DNA of 64,000 nucleotides from positions 2,267,167 to 2,331,166 of the forward strand of contig NZ_CH724131.1 in assembly GCF_000152725.1 (NCBI RefSeq). The letters are read 5' to 3'. Below the pieces are notes generated by a model. That model did not search any database. It worked only from the letters and a program-made list of their open reading frames with translations, and had not been told where the DNA came from. Positions 34,316 through 45,026 of the stretch are shown here, in pieces. A program made the translations under genes and the position numbers. Position 1 is the stretch's first letter; the number at the start of each line of letters is the position of its first letter. This stretch comes from Pseudooceanicola batsensis HTCC2597. Its GTDB lineage: Bacteria > Pseudomonadota > Alphaproteobacteria > Rhodobacterales > Rhodobacteraceae.

Positions 34316-34347
34316 GCGAAGTGTGGGGTTTCACCCCCACCAGTCCC

Positions 34348-34617
34348 TCAGCGGCGGATGCCGAGGCGCTTGATCAAGTCACGATAGCGCCCTTCGTCCT
34401 TGCCCTTGAGATAGTCCAGCAGCTTGCGGCGCTGCGCCACCATCTTCAGCAGGCCGCGGCGGCCGTGGTTGTCCTTGGTGTGGGTCTTGAAATGCTCGGT
34501 GAGCGTGGCGATGCGCGACGTCAGGATCGCGACCTGAACCTCGGGCGAACCGGTGTCGCCGTCCTTGGTCGCATATTCCTTCATCAGGCGGGATTTTTCT
34601 TCCACGGTAATCGACAT
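34348..34617 (-). CDS. rpsO: 30S ribosomal protein S15
   Basis: 89 residues, exactly the usual S15 length. It shows the family signature [32 protein letters not shown] and the end [15 protein letters not shown]15 binds 16S rRNA early in assembly of the small-subunit platform. The ATG at 34617 has GGAG before it. In many bacteria rpsO lies between truB and pnp; here truB is upstream with the RTX and DUF1643 genes in between, and a hydroxylase gene separates it from pnp. Confidence 0.97.
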   Translation of the reverse strand: MSITVEEKSRLMKEYATKDGDTGSPEVQVAILTSRIATLTEHFKTHTKDNHGRRGLLKMVAQRRKLLDYLKGKDEGRYRDLIKRLGIRR

Positions 34618-34755
34618 CGGGGTCTCCTTCATCAGGGGTGGCGGGCACGAGCCGGGATGTCGTCCAGCAAGGTCCGAAACAAAATGCCACCGGCAGACCG
34701 ATGGCATTCCGGCGATCTAGGCCAATTCTCCCGGAAAATAAAGTCCTTTCTGGCA

Positions 34756-35739
34756 TCATGGCGTGCCTGCCCCGCCCTCTCGACCTGGCTGCAGGAGTTC
34801 AGCGGCCGCATTTTCCTGCATCACGGCGATATCGCCCGGTCCGATCTCCGTGCCCGGGGGCAGAGCCGCGACCGCGACGCCGTCCAGCAGAACCCGGGTC
34901 GCCGCTGCATTCGAATCGATCTGGACGTCGTAATCCGAGGCGGCGCCTTCCGGACGAATGAGGATCAGCTGGTCCTCGCCTGCCAGGAAGTCGATCAGCT
35001 CCGCCGCCTCATCACCCGTCCCGATCCAATGCCCCAGGACGGCACTGTCCGCCCCGGCCCCGAGCGTGAGCGTATCCTTCGCATTGCCGATGAGGGTATC
35101 CTCGCCCGGACCGCCGTTCAGGAAATCGGCATCCGTTGCCGCCGCGTGTGTCGCCGCGACGCCGTTGATCCAGTCGTCGCCCGATCCGCCGAACAGCATG
35201 TCGTCTCCGGAGCCGCCATCGATCACGTCTCCCCCCAGCCCGCCGTGGAGGGCATCTGCCGCGGCGCCGCCGGCCAGGCGGTCCCCTCCGGCCCCGCCGT
35301 GGGCGACATCCCGCCCGCCGCCGCCGTCCAGCAGGTCCCGCCCCATGTGACCGAATAGCGCGTCATCGCCGCTGCTGCCGTAGAGCGTGTCCCGCCCCTC
35401 CCCGCCGTGCAGCGTATCGTCCCCGCCCGCACCGTCGAGGACATCCGCGCCGCCCGCACCTAGCACGACGTCGCTCCCACCACCGCCAGCCAGGCTGTCG
35501 TCGCCCGAATAGCCGTTCATCTGGTCATCGTGAGCTGTTCCGGAGAGGGTCTCCGGCTGTCCGGTGCCCGCGACGATCTCGCCCTCGATCAGTTCCAGCA
35601 GCGCATGGGCGGAAAGTTCCGGTCTCTCGTCGGGCTCGGGGGAATCGACCCGGGTTTCCGCAACCTCATCATCGACGAAACCGATAAAAGCCGTCGCCCC
35701 GACCAACACCAGACCCATCATTCCCGCAAGCATCAGCAT
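34756..35739 (-). CDS. RTX/hemolysin-type calcium-binding repeat protein
   Basis: 327 residues. A hydrophobic opening (residues about 1-22) is followed by an acidic linker and about eight to ten nonapeptide repeats of the GGxGxDxLx type (residues about 70-200), for example GGEGRDTLYGSSGDDALFG. These repeats bind calcium and fold as a parallel beta-roll. The carboxyl end is a small domain after the repeats, not an enzyme I recognise. It has no protease or lipase motif. The opening looks like a signal anchor rather than a type I secretion tail, so it is probably tethered outside the inner membrane. It is embedded among housekeeping genes. Confidence 0.85.
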   Translation of the reverse strand: MLMLAGMMGLVLVGATAFIGFVDDEVAETRVDSPEPDERPELSAHALLELIEGEIVAGTGQPETLSGTAHDDQMNGYSGDDSLAGGGGSDVVLGAGGADVLDGAGGDDTLHGGEGRDTLYGSSGDDALFGHMGRDLLDGGGGRDVAHGGAGGDRLAGGAAADALHGGLGGDVIDGGSGDDMLFGGSGDDWINGVAATHAAATDADFLNGGPGEDTLIGNAKDTLTLGAGADSAVLGHWIGTGDEAAELIDFLAGEDQLILIRPEGAASDYDVQIDSNAAATRVLLDGVAVAALPPGTEIGPGDIAVMQENAAAELLQPGREGGAGTP

Positions 35740-35834
35740 CGTGTCGCCCTCAAAGCTGTGCCAGCGATAGGCGCCGCTCCGAGTCGGGTCAAAGCCTACC
35801 GTGTGTTGTGGTTAAGGCTTTGCAAACAAACGGT

Positions 35835-36368
35835 TCATGCGTCCTGCGGAGCAAGGGCATGATCTACCCAGATCTCGGGCTGGCGGGTATAGGCGATATA
35901 CAGCGGATGGCGGGGATGCCCCTGCTTGCTCAGCCCGAGGTGCATGGCCTGGCACCCGAGCCGGCCGAGCATCGCCGCGACCGCGGCGCCGCGCCCCAGA
36001 TGCGCCCCGTGCGCGCCCCAGCCCGCGATGACATCTTCCGCCCAGGCGACGCCGTCGCAGATCGTCCGGTCGTTCTCCGGCCCGATCGGTGCAGGCGCGC
36101 GCTTCAGCACCTTGGGGTCGGTCGCCCGAAAGGCGAAGATGTTGACGACGCGAAAGCCGCCATAGCCGAGCACCCGCGCGCGACGCTCGCACCGTTCCAC
36201 CGTGGGATCGTTTTGAATCTCCGTCGCGACCGAAGGGTTCAGCATGATGAAGAGCACGCGGCGCCCGGAGGGTTCCCAGACCCGCGTCAGAGCATATCGG
36301 TAGAGCTCGCACTCCGAGTAGACCGCCGCCGACGCGGCATCGCCCTTCTGGAACGTCCGTTCGATCAC
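35835..36368 (-). CDS. DUF1643-family protein
   Basis: 177 residues from a GTG start that overlaps the truB stop (GTGA). The sequence carries the DUF1643 features [14 protein letters not shown] near residue 40, then [33 protein letters not shown] as a run of conserved blocks, and a closing HPLYIAYTR. The molecular function of this family is not established. It is translationally coupled to truB, and such genes occur beside tRNA- or phage-linked genes elsewhere. No catalytic residue can be named with confidence. Confidence 0.82.
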   Translation of the reverse strand: MIERTFQKGDAASAAVYSECELYRYALTRVWEPSGRRVLFIMLNPSVATEIQNDPTVERCERRARVLGYGGFRVVNIFAFRATDPKVLKRAPAPIGPENDRTICDGVAWAEDVIAGWGAHGAHLGRGAAVAAMLGRLGCQAMHLGLSKQGHPRHPLYIAYTRQPEIWVDHALAPQDA

Positions 36369-37273
36369 GGGATCAGGAAAACCCGGTTGGGATGCAGCTC
36401 ACCGGCCCGGTAGTGGCCGACGGCGACCGGCTTGCCCCCGTGGCTGGCCCAGCATTCCTCGCCGTATTCGACGTCATGCGCGATCACCAGACCCGGATTT
36501 CCGTTGCGCAGACGTGTCACGCTCTCGTCGGTGGCGCGTACTTCGGGCATGCAGTCGAGCGCGATCTCCACCGGGAGCAGAAGCGTGTCGATCTCCTCGG
36601 ACCGGGCCAGCGCCTCGATACGGTCCATCTCGACGCCCTCTTCCGCGAGGAACGGTCCCGACCAGACGCGACGCAGCCGGACGACATGCCCGTGGCAGCC
36701 GAGCGCCGCCCCCAGGTCCCGCGCGATCGACCGGACGTACCCGCCCTTGCCGCAGACGAGTTCCAGCACGACGTGATCCGGATCGGGACGGTCGACGAGG
36801 ATCAGGCTCTCGACCCACAAGGGCCGCGCGTCCAGTTCGACATCCTCGCCGTCCCGCGCCAGCTTGTAGGCCCGCTGACCGTCGATCTTCACGGCCGAGA
36901 ATTTGGGCGGGACCTGCATGATCTCGCCCACGAAAGGCGACAGGGCCGCCTTTATCTCGTCGTCGGTCGGACGCGCATCGCTCTCGGCGATCACCTCGCC
37001 CTCGGCATCGTCGGTGTTGGTGGCCTGCCCCAGCCGGACGGTGAAGACATAGGCCTTGAGCGCGTCGGTCACGAAAGGCACCGTCTTGGTCGCCTCGCCG
37101 AGCGCGACGGCCAGCACACCGGTGGCCTCCGGATCCAGCGTTCCGGCATGACCGGCCTTCCGTGCCTCGAAAGCCCATTTCACCTTGTTCACCACGGCGT
37201 TCGAAGTCATGCCCGCGGGCTTGTCCACCACGAGCCACCCCGAAACGTCCCGGCCTTTGCGTTTGCGCGCCAT
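36365..37273 (-). CDS. truB: tRNA pseudouridine(55) synthase
   Basis: 302 residues from ATG at 37273 with GGAG upstream. TruB makes pseudouridine 55 in the T-loop of tRNAs. The catalytic motif is [14 protein letters not shown] with Asp47; [10 protein letters not shown] opens the fold, and [15 protein letters not shown] is another family block. It lies in the rbfA-truB-rpsO-pnp order, although a DUF2233 gene separates it from rbfA. Its stop is overlapped by the DUF1643 start. Confidence 0.96.
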   Translation of the reverse strand: MARKRKGRDVSGWLVVDKPAGMTSNAVVNKVKWAFEARKAGHAGTLDPEATGVLAVALGEATKTVPFVTDALKAYVFTVRLGQATNTDDAEGEVIAESDARPTDDEIKAALSPFVGEIMQVPPKFSAVKIDGQRAYKLARDGEDVELDARPLWVESLILVDRPDPDHVVLELVCGKGGYVRSIARDLGAALGCHGHVVRLRRVWSGPFLAEEGVEMDRIEALARSEEIDTLLLPVEIALDCMPEVRATDESVTRLRNGNPGLVIAHDVEYGEECWASHGGKPVAVGHYRAGELHPNRVFLIP

Positions 37274-37323
37274 CTCGCTCCTCGTCGTCAGGGCCGCGGA
37301 CCTACCCCGGCCGGGCGGGCGGG

Positions 37324-38064
37324 TCAATCCGCCGGCCGGTCCGCCACGACACCCACGATCGGCCCCATGCGCAGGCCGAGATCGTTCCGACCGATCTGCG
37401 GCGAGAAGAGCCGCGACACATTGCCATCGAAATACAGCGCCTGCGGCGCCCCGAGCATGTCGCGGAAAACCGAGGCGAATTCGTGGAATGTCACCGGCAG
37501 CTCGGACATCACGAACCAGGCCTTGGTCCCCTCGGCATTCACGCCGACGCCGTTGCGGATGTAGCGCGATGTGCTGTCCGACAGGAAACGCGGGTGCAGT
37601 TCACCGTCGATCACCAGCATCGGCCCCGATTGTGTGGCATTGGGGCAATCGGCCTCGTCGCGACCCTGGTATGCCGTGGTCTCGATCACCTCGACCCGCC
37701 CGGGGCCGAAGCAGAACACGCCATTGGGCAGCATGCCGAAATTGCCGGGCCCGGCATTGGCTATGACGCCCCGCACCTCACGCCCCGATTCGCGGTAGTG
37801 CCCGACGGGGCTGCGGTCTTCGTGATACATTCCGGCATTCATGGCAAAGACCAGCTGTTTGCCCTGCTGGGCCAGCCCGGCGTCCACGGCGGCGAAGGTT
37901 CCATAGGGCACGCCGCCGTCATCGGTCAGGAAAAGCCGCAGCTCGTCCTGCACCGCATCGACCGCGCAGACCGTATAACCCCGCCCGAGCCACTCCGCGT
38001 CGCGGCATTCCACCGCCGCGGCGGAGGTCGCGAAAAGCGAAAGCACCAGAGCGAGGGCGCGCAT
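37324..38064 (-). CDS. Phosphodiester glycosidase-family (DUF2233/NAGPA-like) protein
   Basis: 246 residues with a signal peptide ([15 protein letters not shown], cleaved near residue 17), so exported to the periplasm. The core blocks are [30 protein letters not shown], and [18 protein letters not shown], with [12 protein letters not shown] near the end, the fold of the uncovering-enzyme/NAGPA family. Relatives cleave sugar phosphodiesters. It starts seven bases after rbfA and ends 50 bases before truB, so it is part of that operon. A link to cell-envelope glycans is inferred only. Confidence 0.83.
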   Translation of the reverse strand: MRALALVLSLFATSAAAVECRDAEWLGRGYTVCAVDAVQDELRLFLTDDGGVPYGTFAAVDAGLAQQGKQLVFAMNAGMYHEDRSPVGHYRESGREVRGVIANAGPGNFGMLPNGVFCFGPGRVEVIETTAYQGRDEADCPNATQSGPMLVIDGELHPRFLSDSTSRYIRNGVGVNAEGTKAWFVMSELPVTFHEFASVFRDMLGAPQALYFDGNVSRLFSPQIGRNDLGLRMGPIVGVVADRPAD

Positions 38065-38071
38065 CGCGGCC

Positions 38072-38476
38072 CTACTCCTCGACATCGCGCCGCACGTCGT
38101 CCTGCTGGAAGAGCCGTCGCGTCTCGTCCATGCGATCGAACGTGTCGTCAACCCGGAAGCGCAGATCCGGCGTGAACTTGAGACCGAGCTTCTTGCCGAT
38201 CATTCGGCGCAGTTCGCCCTTGTTCCGGGCCAGCAGGTCCACCACCACGTCCTGCCCGGTACCGCCGAGCGGCAGGACGAAGGCGGTCGCCACCTTGAGG
38301 TCGGGCGAGGTGCGCACCTCGCCCACGGTGATCGACAGGCGGTTGAGGTCGGGGTCGTGGATATCGCCCCGCATCAGGATTTCCGACAGCGCGCGCCGGA
38401 TCGTCTCGCCGACACGAAGCTGCCTTTGCGAGGGGCCGGGGCCGTCGTTGTGAATGTTTCTGCTCATGGTCCGCAT
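38072..38476 (-). CDS. rbfA: Ribosome-binding factor A
   Basis: 134 residues. RbfA is a cold-adaptation and 16S rRNA maturation factor with a KH-like fold. Conserved blocks are [16 protein letters not shown], the [21 protein letters not shown] core and the [17 protein letters not shown] strand. The first ATG was chosen since AAGG stands five bases upstream; an ATG nine bases later is possible. It is the first gene of the operon with the glycosidase, truB and DUF1643 genes and diverges from dapB across 75 bases. Confidence 0.95.
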   Translation of the reverse strand: MRTMSRNIHNDGPGPSQRQLRVGETIRRALSEILMRGDIHDPDLNRLSITVGEVRTSPDLKVATAFVLPLGGTGQDVVVDLLARNKGELRRMIGKKLGLKFTPDLRFRVDDTFDRMDETRRLFQQDDVRRDVEE

Positions 38477-38551
38477 CTAGACCTTCGCCATCCCTTTGCC
38501 AAGGCAGGGCTGTGGCGATAAGCAAGGCGGAACCAGCAAGGAGCGGAACAG

Positions 38552-39361
38552 ATGGGTGACCTTCCGGGGATCGTCGTGACGGGCGCATCGGGGCGCATGG
38601 GACAGATGCTGATCGAGACGGTGCGGCAAAGCGACAGGGCGCGCCTGGCGGGCGCCGTGGAACGGCAGGGGCACGACTGGATCGGGCAGGACCTCGGCAC
38701 CTGCCTCGGAACCGGAGAGCTGGGCGTCACCGTGACGGACGACCCCGCCCGCGCCTTCGACGGGGCTCAGGCCGTGCTCGATTTCACCGCGCCGGCAGCC
38801 ACCGTCGCCTTCGCGCGGACCGCCGCCCGCGCGGGCGCGGCGCATGTCATCGGCACGACAGGGTTCGGCGACGAGGATCTGGTCGCGATCGCGGATGCCG
38901 CGAAAGAGACCGCGATCGTGCGCGCCGGCAACATGTCGCTGGGGGTCAACCTTTTGACGATGCTGGTCAGGAAGGTCGCCGCCGCGCTGGACGAGGACTA
39001 CGACATCGAGGTGGTCGAAGCGCATCATAACCGCAAGGTCGACGCCCCCTCGGGCACGGCGCTGATGCTCGGCGAGGCCGCCGCCGGAGGCCGCGGCGTC
39101 GATCTGAGCGAGGTTTCGGACCGGGGCCGCGACGGCATCACCGGCGCCCGGCGCAAGGGTGATATCGGATTTGCCGTGATCCGTGGCGGCGGGATCGTCG
39201 GCGAACACGAGGTGATCTTCGCCGGCCCCGGCGAACGGATCACGCTGCGCCACGTCGCCGACGACAGGGCGCTCTTTGCCCGGGGCGCACTGCGCGCCGC
39301 CCTCTGGGCGCAGGGCAGGGAACCGGGCGAATATTCGATGCTGGACGTGCTGGGCCTGTGA
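38552..39361 (+). CDS. dapB: 4-hydroxy-tetrahydrodipicolinate reductase
   Basis: 269 residues, normal DapB length. The enzyme reduces the diaminopimelate/lysine pathway intermediate with NAD(P)H. It shows the amino-terminal [11 protein letters not shown] dinucleotide site, the [10 protein letters not shown] region and the substrate motif [20 protein letters not shown] with the catalytic His pair and Lys. AAGGAG precedes the ATG. It diverges from rbfA and ends facing the small DUF1674 gene. Confidence 0.97.
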   Translation: MGDLPGIVVTGASGRMGQMLIETVRQSDRARLAGAVERQGHDWIGQDLGTCLGTGELGVTVTDDPARAFDGAQAVLDFTAPAATVAFARTAARAGAAHVIGTTGFGDEDLVAIADAAKETAIVRAGNMSLGVNLLTMLVRKVAAALDEDYDIEVVEAHHNRKVDAPSGTALMLGEAAAGGRGVDLSEVSDRGRDGITGARRKGDIGFAVIRGGGIVGEHEVIFAGPGERITLRHVADDRALFARGALRAALWAQGREPGEYSMLDVLGL

Positions 39362-39381
39362 CGACACCGTGAAGGGGTCAT

Positions 39382-39408
39382 GACGGCGGCGCCACCGGGC
39401 GCCCCGTC
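39382..39408. terminator. Possible bidirectional terminator between dapB and DUF1674
   Basis: GACGG-C-GGCGCC (39382-39393) pairs with GGCGCC-CCGTC (39398-39408) around ACCG, eleven base pairs with one bulge. It overlaps the DUF1674 stop codon. No U-tract is present on either side, so the terminator call is tentative. Confidence 0.4.
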
Positions 39409-39589
39409 AGAAATCGACGGCGATTCCCTTTTTCTCCCAGTCGCCGTAGCGGACCGGCTCCGGGCCGTCGCGCCCTCCGAGTTCCGGCGGCAGGGCCTCT
39501 GCCGCAGCGGCGCGCCGCCTCTCTTCCGCTTCCGCCAGCGCACGTTGCGCGGCGGGCGGCAGGTCCTTCCGAACGGTGTCGTCGCTCAT
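39407..39589 (-). CDS. DUF1674/SDHAF4-family small protein
   Basis: 60 residues. The carboxyl end ELGGRDGPEPVRYGDWEKKG with the final IAVDF is diagnostic for the DUF1674 family, related to the mitochondrial succinate dehydrogenase assembly factor 4. The amino half is Ala/Glu/Arg-rich helix. The ATG at 39589 is preceded by AAGGA. In bacteria the family is thought to assist flavoprotein maturation of succinate dehydrogenase by analogy with the mitochondrial factor. No sdh gene is nearby. Confidence 0.88.
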   Translation of the reverse strand: MSDDTVRKDLPPAAQRALAEAEERRRAAAAEALPPELGGRDGPEPVRYGDWEKKGIAVDF

Positions 39590-39654
39590 CCCGGGCTTCC
39601 TTCTTGCTCTCCCCATGATATACCGCGCGCCTGTTCACGGGCAAGGAGAGCACC

Positions 39655-41052
39655 ATGACGCCGCCGTCGGGGAAAAGACCACACCGGGGAGGACGACCCG
39701 GCCGCAGCGGCCCCGCCCGGCCCGCTGGAACGAACCAACCCGACCGGTCGAACCGGCAGGCCAAGCCGCGTCCGGAACGCCGACCCGATCCGCGCCGCGC
39801 GGCGCATCAACTCGTCTCCTCCGTTATCGATGAGCAGAAGACCCTGGCCGACCTGCTGGGGCGGACGGGGCCGCTCGGCCGGTTCGATCCCGCCGACCGC
39901 GCCCGCGCCCAGCGTCTCGCGACCGAGACGCTGCGGCACCTCGGCCGGCTCGACACGCTCCTGGCCGAGCATCTCTCTCACATGCCGCCCCTTCCGGTGC
40001 TGATCACCCTCCGCATCGCGACCTACGAGCTGGCCACAAGCGAGGCGGCGCATGGCGTGGTCAATTCGGCAGTGACCCATGTTGCCGCGATGCCCCGCCA
40101 CAACCGGCTGAAGGGCATGACGAACGCCGTCCTGCGCAAGGTCGCCGCGACGGCCCCTTCGCGCTGGCCGGATCTGCCGCCGTCGCCCCTGCCCGACTGG
40201 CTGCGCGCGCCGCTCGTCATGGCCTGGGGCGAAGCCGGCGTCGTCGCGATGGAAGCCGCGCATGCCCGGGGCGCCCCGCTCGACCTGACGCCGCGCGACC
40301 CCTCCGCCGCCGCCGACATGGCCCAGCGGCTCGAGGCCAGGGTCCTCCCGACCGGCAACCTGAGGATAGACAGGCCCGTTCAGGTCTCGAGGCTCGAGGG
40401 GTTCGACGCGGGCGAATGGTGGGTGCAGGACGCGGCCGCCGCCATCCCGGCACGCCTGCTGGGCGCGCGCCCGGGCGAAAAGGTGCTCGACATGTGCGCC
40501 GCGCCGGGGGGCAAGACCCTGCAGCTGGCGGCCGCGGGCGCCGAGGTGACGGCGCTCGACATCTCGGCCGCGCGCACCGAGCGGATCACCGAGAATCTCG
40601 CCCGCACCGGGCTCGGGGCCGAGATCGTCGTGGCTGATGCGCTGGACTTCGACCGGACCGGCTGGGACGCCATCCTCCTCGATGCACCCTGTTCGGCCAC
40701 CGGCACGATCCGACGGCATCCCGACCTGCCCCACGCCCAGGACGGCAGCAGGATCGGCGACCTGATCGCCCTGCAGTCCGGCCTGATCGACCATGCCCTG
40801 TCGCTGCTGCGCCCCGGCGGGCGGCTCGTGTTCTGCACCTGCTCGCTCATTCCGGACGAGGGCGAGGTCCAGGTCGCAGAGGCCCTGGCCCGGCACCCCG
40901 GTCTGTCCACAGATCCCGCCGATCTCGACCTGCCCGGCCTCGAGGCGGACTGGATCACCCAGGAGGGCGGCCTCCGCCTGCGGCCGGACCACTGGGCCGG
41001 GCTGGGCGGAATGGACGGCTTCTACATCGCCATGCTTCGCAAACCGGCGTGA
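39655..41052 (+). CDS. rsmB: 16S rRNA m5C967 methyltransferase
   Basis: 465 residues. A basic, proline-rich head (residues about 1-45) leads into a NusB-like RNA-binding domain with EQKTLADLLGR and TLRIATYELATSEAAHGVVN, then a Rossmann methyltransferase domain. The SAM motif is LDMCAAPGGKTLQLA, motif IV is DAPCSATGTIRRHPD and motif VI is CTCSL; these carry the two catalytic cysteines of the RNA m5C enzymes. AAGGAG precedes the start. It heads the block with the heparinase-like, purH and lspA genes. Confidence 0.93.
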   Translation: MTPPSGKRPHRGGRPGRSGPARPAGTNQPDRSNRQAKPRPERRPDPRRAAHQLVSSVIDEQKTLADLLGRTGPLGRFDPADRARAQRLATETLRHLGRLDTLLAEHLSHMPPLPVLITLRIATYELATSEAAHGVVNSAVTHVAAMPRHNRLKGMTNAVLRKVAATAPSRWPDLPPSPLPDWLRAPLVMAWGEAGVVAMEAAHARGAPLDLTPRDPSAAADMAQRLEARVLPTGNLRIDRPVQVSRLEGFDAGEWWVQDAAAAIPARLLGARPGEKVLDMCAAPGGKTLQLAAAGAEVTALDISAARTERITENLARTGLGAEIVVADALDFDRTGWDAILLDAPCSATGTIRRHPDLPHAQDGSRIGDLIALQSGLIDHALSLLRPGGRLVFCTCSLIPDEGEVQVAEALARHPGLSTDPADLDLPGLEADWITQEGGLRLRPDHWAGLGGMDGFYIAMLRKPA

Positions 41053-41134
41053 CCCGGATTTTCCGGTGACCTTGCCGGGGGGCGGCGATAAGGTCGGCCC
41101 CGGCACGCACCCGAGCGCAGAGAACAGGCAGAGA

Positions 41135-42883
41135 ATGTCGGACAGCATCCCAAAGGTCAGCAGCGCCCCCCGTCTCATGGACCGGGTCGTGGCGCGCTGG
41201 TCGGCGCTGGCGCGACCCTCCGGAGGATTCGTCTCTCAGCCCGAACCGCGCAGCGTCGGCAGCTTTGCACGGGGCCGGCAACTGGTGGCGGGCAACTTCA
41301 TGTTCGCGGGCCATCTGGTCGAAGACCCGGGCGGCGACATCTGGGCGATCCGCCCCCCGGACCCGGCCTTCGCGGCCGAACTGCACGGCTTTGCCTGGCT
41401 CGACGACCTTGCCGCGGTCGCGGATGCAACCACCCGCCAGCGGGCGCAGAAATGGGTCGGCGACTGGATCGCACGGTTCGGCCGAGGCGCCGGTCCCGGC
41501 TGGACGCCCGACCTGACCGGTCGGCGCCTGATCCGTTGCATCCAGCACGCACTCTTCGTCCTGCGCGGGCAGGACAGGTCGGCACACCAGGGCTACCTCG
41601 CCGCGCTCACCCGGCAGACGCGCTACCTCGCGCGCCGCTGGCGCGCCGCCGACCCCGGGCTGCCGCGGTTCGAGGCGCTCTGCGGGCTGATCCATGCGAG
41701 CCTGTCGCTCGAGGGCATGCGCCGCCACGCCGGCCCGGCCCTCGCCGCGTTGGAGCGCGCCTGCCGTGATCAGATCGACGAGCAGGGCGGGATCGCCAGC
41801 CGGAACCCCGAGGAACTGCTGGAAGTCTTCTCGCTGCTGGCCCTCGCCGATGCGGCCCTCACCGACCGGGGCTTGCTGCTGGGCCCGGCCCATGCCGAGG
41901 CGATCGAACGGATCGCCCCGACCCTGCGCACGCTGCGCCACGCGGACGGCGGGCTGGCCCGGTTCCACGGCGGCGGTCGCGGGGCCGAGGGGCAGCTCGA
42001 CCAGGCTCTCGCCCAGTCCGGGATCAGGCGCCGTCATTCGAACGGCCTCGCCATGGGGTTCGCGCGCCTCTCGAGCGGCCGGACGAGCGTCATCGTCGAT
42101 GCGGCCACGCCGCCCACCGGGCGCTCGTCCCAGGCCGCGCATGCCTCGACCCTCGCCTTCGAACTCACCTCGGGGCGGCGTCCCGTCATCGTCAATTGCG
42201 GGTCCGGCGTCAGTTTCGGTGTCGAATGGCACCGTGCCGGCCGGGCGACGCCCAGCCACTCGACCCTCTGCCTCGAAGGCCGGTCGAGCGCCCGCCTCGG
42301 CCACAGGACGCGCGGAGGCGCGTTCGAGCCGCTGGTCGAAGGCCCCGGCCGCGTGCCCGTGCGGATGACCCGGGCGCCCGACGGGCTTCGGCTGCAGGTC
42401 GGCCATGACGGCTATGTCAAATCCCACGGCCTCACCCACGCCCGCACGCTGGAGCTGACGGGCGACGGGCGCGCCGTGGCGGGCGAGGATCTCCTGATCG
42501 CGATGGAGGACGACGAAAAGCGCCGCTTCGACGCGATTCTGGCGCGCGACGCCGCCGAGGGCATCGCCTATCAGGTGCGGTTTCACCTGCATCCCGATGT
42601 GGAAGCGCAGCTCGACATGGGGGGCGTGGCCGTCTCGTTGGCGCTGAAGTCGGGCGAGATCTGGGTCTTCCGGCACGACGGAGGCGGCGAAATGCGCCTT
42701 GAACCTTCCGTCTTTCTGGAGAAGAACCGCCTCAAGCCGCGTGCGACCACCCAGATCGTGCTGTCGTCCATCGCCCGGGATCACGCCAGCCGCGTGCGCT
42801 GGTCGCTCTCCAAGGCGCATGACACGCCGATCTCGATCCGCGATCTGCATCGCGACGGGATGGATGCGGCGACCGACCGTTGA
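41135..42883 (+). CDS. Heparinase II/III-family protein
   Basis: 582 residues from ATG at 41135; the open frame before it lies inside rsmB. The amino-terminal half is helical, with the AL(X)[11 protein letters not shown] and [14 protein letters not shown] segments typical of the alpha/alpha toroid of polysaccharide lyases. The carboxyl half carries the beta-sandwich with [21 protein letters not shown] and [15 protein letters not shown]. No signal peptide is seen, which is usual for the alphaproteobacterial members that sit beside purH. The enzymatic substrate is unknown; a role on a cell-envelope uronic-acid polymer is only a guess. Confidence 0.82.
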   Translation: MSDSIPKVSSAPRLMDRVVARWSALARPSGGFVSQPEPRSVGSFARGRQLVAGNFMFAGHLVEDPGGDIWAIRPPDPAFAAELHGFAWLDDLAAVADATTRQRAQKWVGDWIARFGRGAGPGWTPDLTGRRLIRCIQHALFVLRGQDRSAHQGYLAALTRQTRYLARRWRAADPGLPRFEALCGLIHASLSLEGMRRHAGPALAALERACRDQIDEQGGIASRNPEELLEVFSLLALADAALTDRGLLLGPAHAEAIERIAPTLRTLRHADGGLARFHGGGRGAEGQLDQALAQSGIRRRHSNGLAMGFARLSSGRTSVIVDAATPPTGRSSQAAHASTLAFELTSGRRPVIVNCGSGVSFGVEWHRAGRATPSHSTLCLEGRSSARLGHRTRGGAFEPLVEGPGRVPVRMTRAPDGLRLQVGHDGYVKSHGLTHARTLELTGDGRAVAGEDLLIAMEDDEKRRFDAILARDAAEGIAYQVRFHLHPDVEAQLDMGGVAVSLALKSGEIWVFRHDGGGEMRLEPSVFLEKNRLKPRATTQIVLSSIARDHASRVRWSLSKAHDTPISIRDLHRDGMDAATDR

Positions 42884-42902
42884 CAAGGGATCACCAAACC
42901 AG

Positions 42903-44492
42903 ATGACCGACCTCCACCCCGTCCGCCGCGCCTTGATCTCGGTTTCCGACAAGACCGGCCTCGTCGATCTTGCAAGGGAACTGGCCGACATGGGCGTCCA
43001 GCTCCTGTCCACCGGAGGCAGCGCCGGCCTCCTGAGAGAGGCCGGGCTGGAGGTCACCGACGTCGCCGAGGTGACGGGCTTTCCCGAAATGATGGACGGA
43101 CGCGTCAAGACCCTGCATCCCAAGGTGCACGGCGGGCTGCTGGCACTGCGCGACAACGAGAGCCACGTCGCAGCGATGGAGGATCACGGGATCGAGGGAA
43201 TCGACCTGCTGATCGTCAACCTCTACCCGTTCGAGGAAACCGTCGCGAAGGGCGCGGATTACGATACCTGCATCGAGAACATCGACATCGGCGGACCGGC
43301 CATGATCCGCGCCGCGGCCAAGAACCACGCCTTCGTCACCACGGTGGTCGATGTCGGCGACTACGGCCTCCTGATCGACGAACTGAAGGTCAACGAAGGC
43401 CGCACCTCGCTGGCCTTCCGCAAGCGCCTGGCCCAGATCGCCTATGCCCGCACCGGGGCCTACGACGCCGCCGTCTCGACCTGGATGGCCGCCGCGATCG
43501 GGGAACCGGCGCCCCGCCGCCGCGTCTTCGCGGGCACCCTCGCCCAGACGCTGCGCTATGGCGAGAACCCGCATCAGACGGCGGCTTTCTACACCGACGG
43601 CACCGCCCGGCCCGGGGTCTCGACCGCCGAACAGCATCAGGGCAAGGAACTGTCGTACAACAACATCAACGACACGGACGCGGCCTTCGAACTGGTGTCG
43701 GAGTTCCTTCCCGCGAATGGCCCGGCCTGCGCGATCATCAAGCATGCCAATCCCTGCGGCGTGGCGCGCGGCGGCACCCTGCGCGAGGCCTACATGCGCG
43801 CCTTCGACTGCGACCGGACCTCGGCCTTCGGCGGGATCATCGCGCTGAACCGGCCGCTCGACGGCGAGACCGCCGAGGAGATCGCGCAGATCTTTACCGA
43901 GGTGGTCATCGCCCCGGGTGCGGACGACGCCGCGAAACGGGTCTTTTCCCGCAAGAAGAACCTGCGTCTGCTGACGACGGACGGCCTCGCCGATCCGGCC
44001 ACGGCGACCCTGACGCTCCGTCAGGTCTCGGGCGGGCTTCTGGTGCAGGACAAGGACAACGGACGCATCGACATGGACGACCTCAGGGTCGTGACGACGC
44101 GCCGGCCTTCGGAGAAGGAGATGGCCGACCTGCTCTTTGCCTGGACCGTGGCCAAGCACGTCAAGTCGAATGCCATCGTCTACGCCAGGGACGGCAAGAC
44201 CGTGGGGATCGGCGCCGGCCAGATGAGCCGCGTCGACAGCTCGACCATCGCCGCCCACAAGGCGCAGCGCATGGCGGACGAGCTCGGTCTTGCCGAAACG
44301 CCGGCCAAGGGGTCGGTGGTGGCCTCGGACGCCTTCTTTCCGTTCCCCGACGGTCTTCTCGCCGCGGCCGAGGCGGGGGCGACCGCGGTGATCCAGCCGG
44401 GCGGTTCCATGCGCGATGACGAGGTGATCCGCGCGGCCGACGACGCCGGGCTGGCCATGGTTCTCACCGGCATGCGGCATTTCCGGCACTGA
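42903..44492 (+). CDS. purH: Bifunctional AICAR transformylase/IMP cyclohydrolase
   Basis: 529 residues, the typical PurH length. It catalyses the last two steps of IMP synthesis. The cyclohydrolase domain at the start has [26 protein letters not shown] and [13 protein letters not shown]; the transformylase domain has [24 protein letters not shown] and the [11 protein letters not shown] and DAFFPFPDG blocks. It lies 19 bases after the heparinase-like gene and 12 bases before lspA. Confidence 0.97.
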   Translation: MTDLHPVRRALISVSDKTGLVDLARELADMGVQLLSTGGSAGLLREAGLEVTDVAEVTGFPEMMDGRVKTLHPKVHGGLLALRDNESHVAAMEDHGIEGIDLLIVNLYPFEETVAKGADYDTCIENIDIGGPAMIRAAAKNHAFVTTVVDVGDYGLLIDELKVNEGRTSLAFRKRLAQIAYARTGAYDAAVSTWMAAAIGEPAPRRRVFAGTLAQTLRYGENPHQTAAFYTDGTARPGVSTAEQHQGKELSYNNINDTDAAFELVSEFLPANGPACAIIKHANPCGVARGGTLREAYMRAFDCDRTSAFGGIIALNRPLDGETAEEIAQIFTEVVIAPGADDAAKRVFSRKKNLRLLTTDGLADPATATLTLRQVSGGLLVQDKDNGRIDMDDLRVVTTRRPSEKEMADLLFAWTVAKHVKSNAIVYARDGKTVGIGAGQMSRVDSSTIAAHKAQRMADELGLAETPAKGSVVASDAFFPFPDGLLAAAEAGATAVIQPGGSMRDDEVIRAADDAGLAMVLTGMRHFRH

Positions 44493-44504
44493 ACGGCCAG
44501 AACA

Positions 44505-44972
44505 ATGCGCATCGTCTACTGGACCGCCTTCTGGGCCTTTTTGATCGACCAGGCCACCAAGTACCTCGTCGTTCATGCCATGAACCTGGCCGAGCGCGGC
44601 ACCATCGAGGTCTACCCGCCTCTCCTGACGCTGCGGATGGCCTGGAACACCGGCATCAACTTCGGCCTCTTTGCCGAGGGCGCCGCGTCGTCCCGGTGGA
44701 TCCTGATCGCCGTTGCCCTGCTGATCTCGGTCGGGGTGCTCTACTGGGCGTATCGCGAAAGGCCCCGGCGCGCCGGACTGGTCGCGACCGGCCTGCTGGT
44801 CGGCGGCGCGATCGGGAACGTCATCGACCGGCTTCTCTACGGCGCCGTGGCCGATTTCCTGAACGTCTCCTGCTGCGGAATCGACAACCCCTTTGCCTTC
44901 AACGTGGCCGACATGGCGATCTTCGTCGGCGCGGCCGTGCTCGTCCTTCTGCCGGGCGAGAAAGGCACGTGA
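44505..44972 (+). CDS. lspA: Lipoprotein signal peptidase
   Basis: 155 residues, four transmembrane helices, inner-membrane aspartic protease that cleaves the signal peptide of prolipoproteins. The family motifs are NTGINFGLF near residue 48, [11 protein letters not shown], and the catalytic aspartates in VADF (Asp117) and FNVADMA (Asp136). It follows purH directly. The next gene is a lipoprotein with an LAAC lipobox, a possible substrate. Confidence 0.95.
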   Translation: MRIVYWTAFWAFLIDQATKYLVVHAMNLAERGTIEVYPPLLTLRMAWNTGINFGLFAEGAASSRWILIAVALLISVGVLYWAYRERPRRAGLVATGLLVGGAIGNVIDRLLYGAVADFLNVSCCGIDNPFAFNVADMAIFVGAAVLVLLPGEKGT

Positions 44973-45026
44973 CCTCCACCACAAGATGCGGTAGACCTTG
45001 TTCCCAGACTGCCTAGGGGGACTGCC

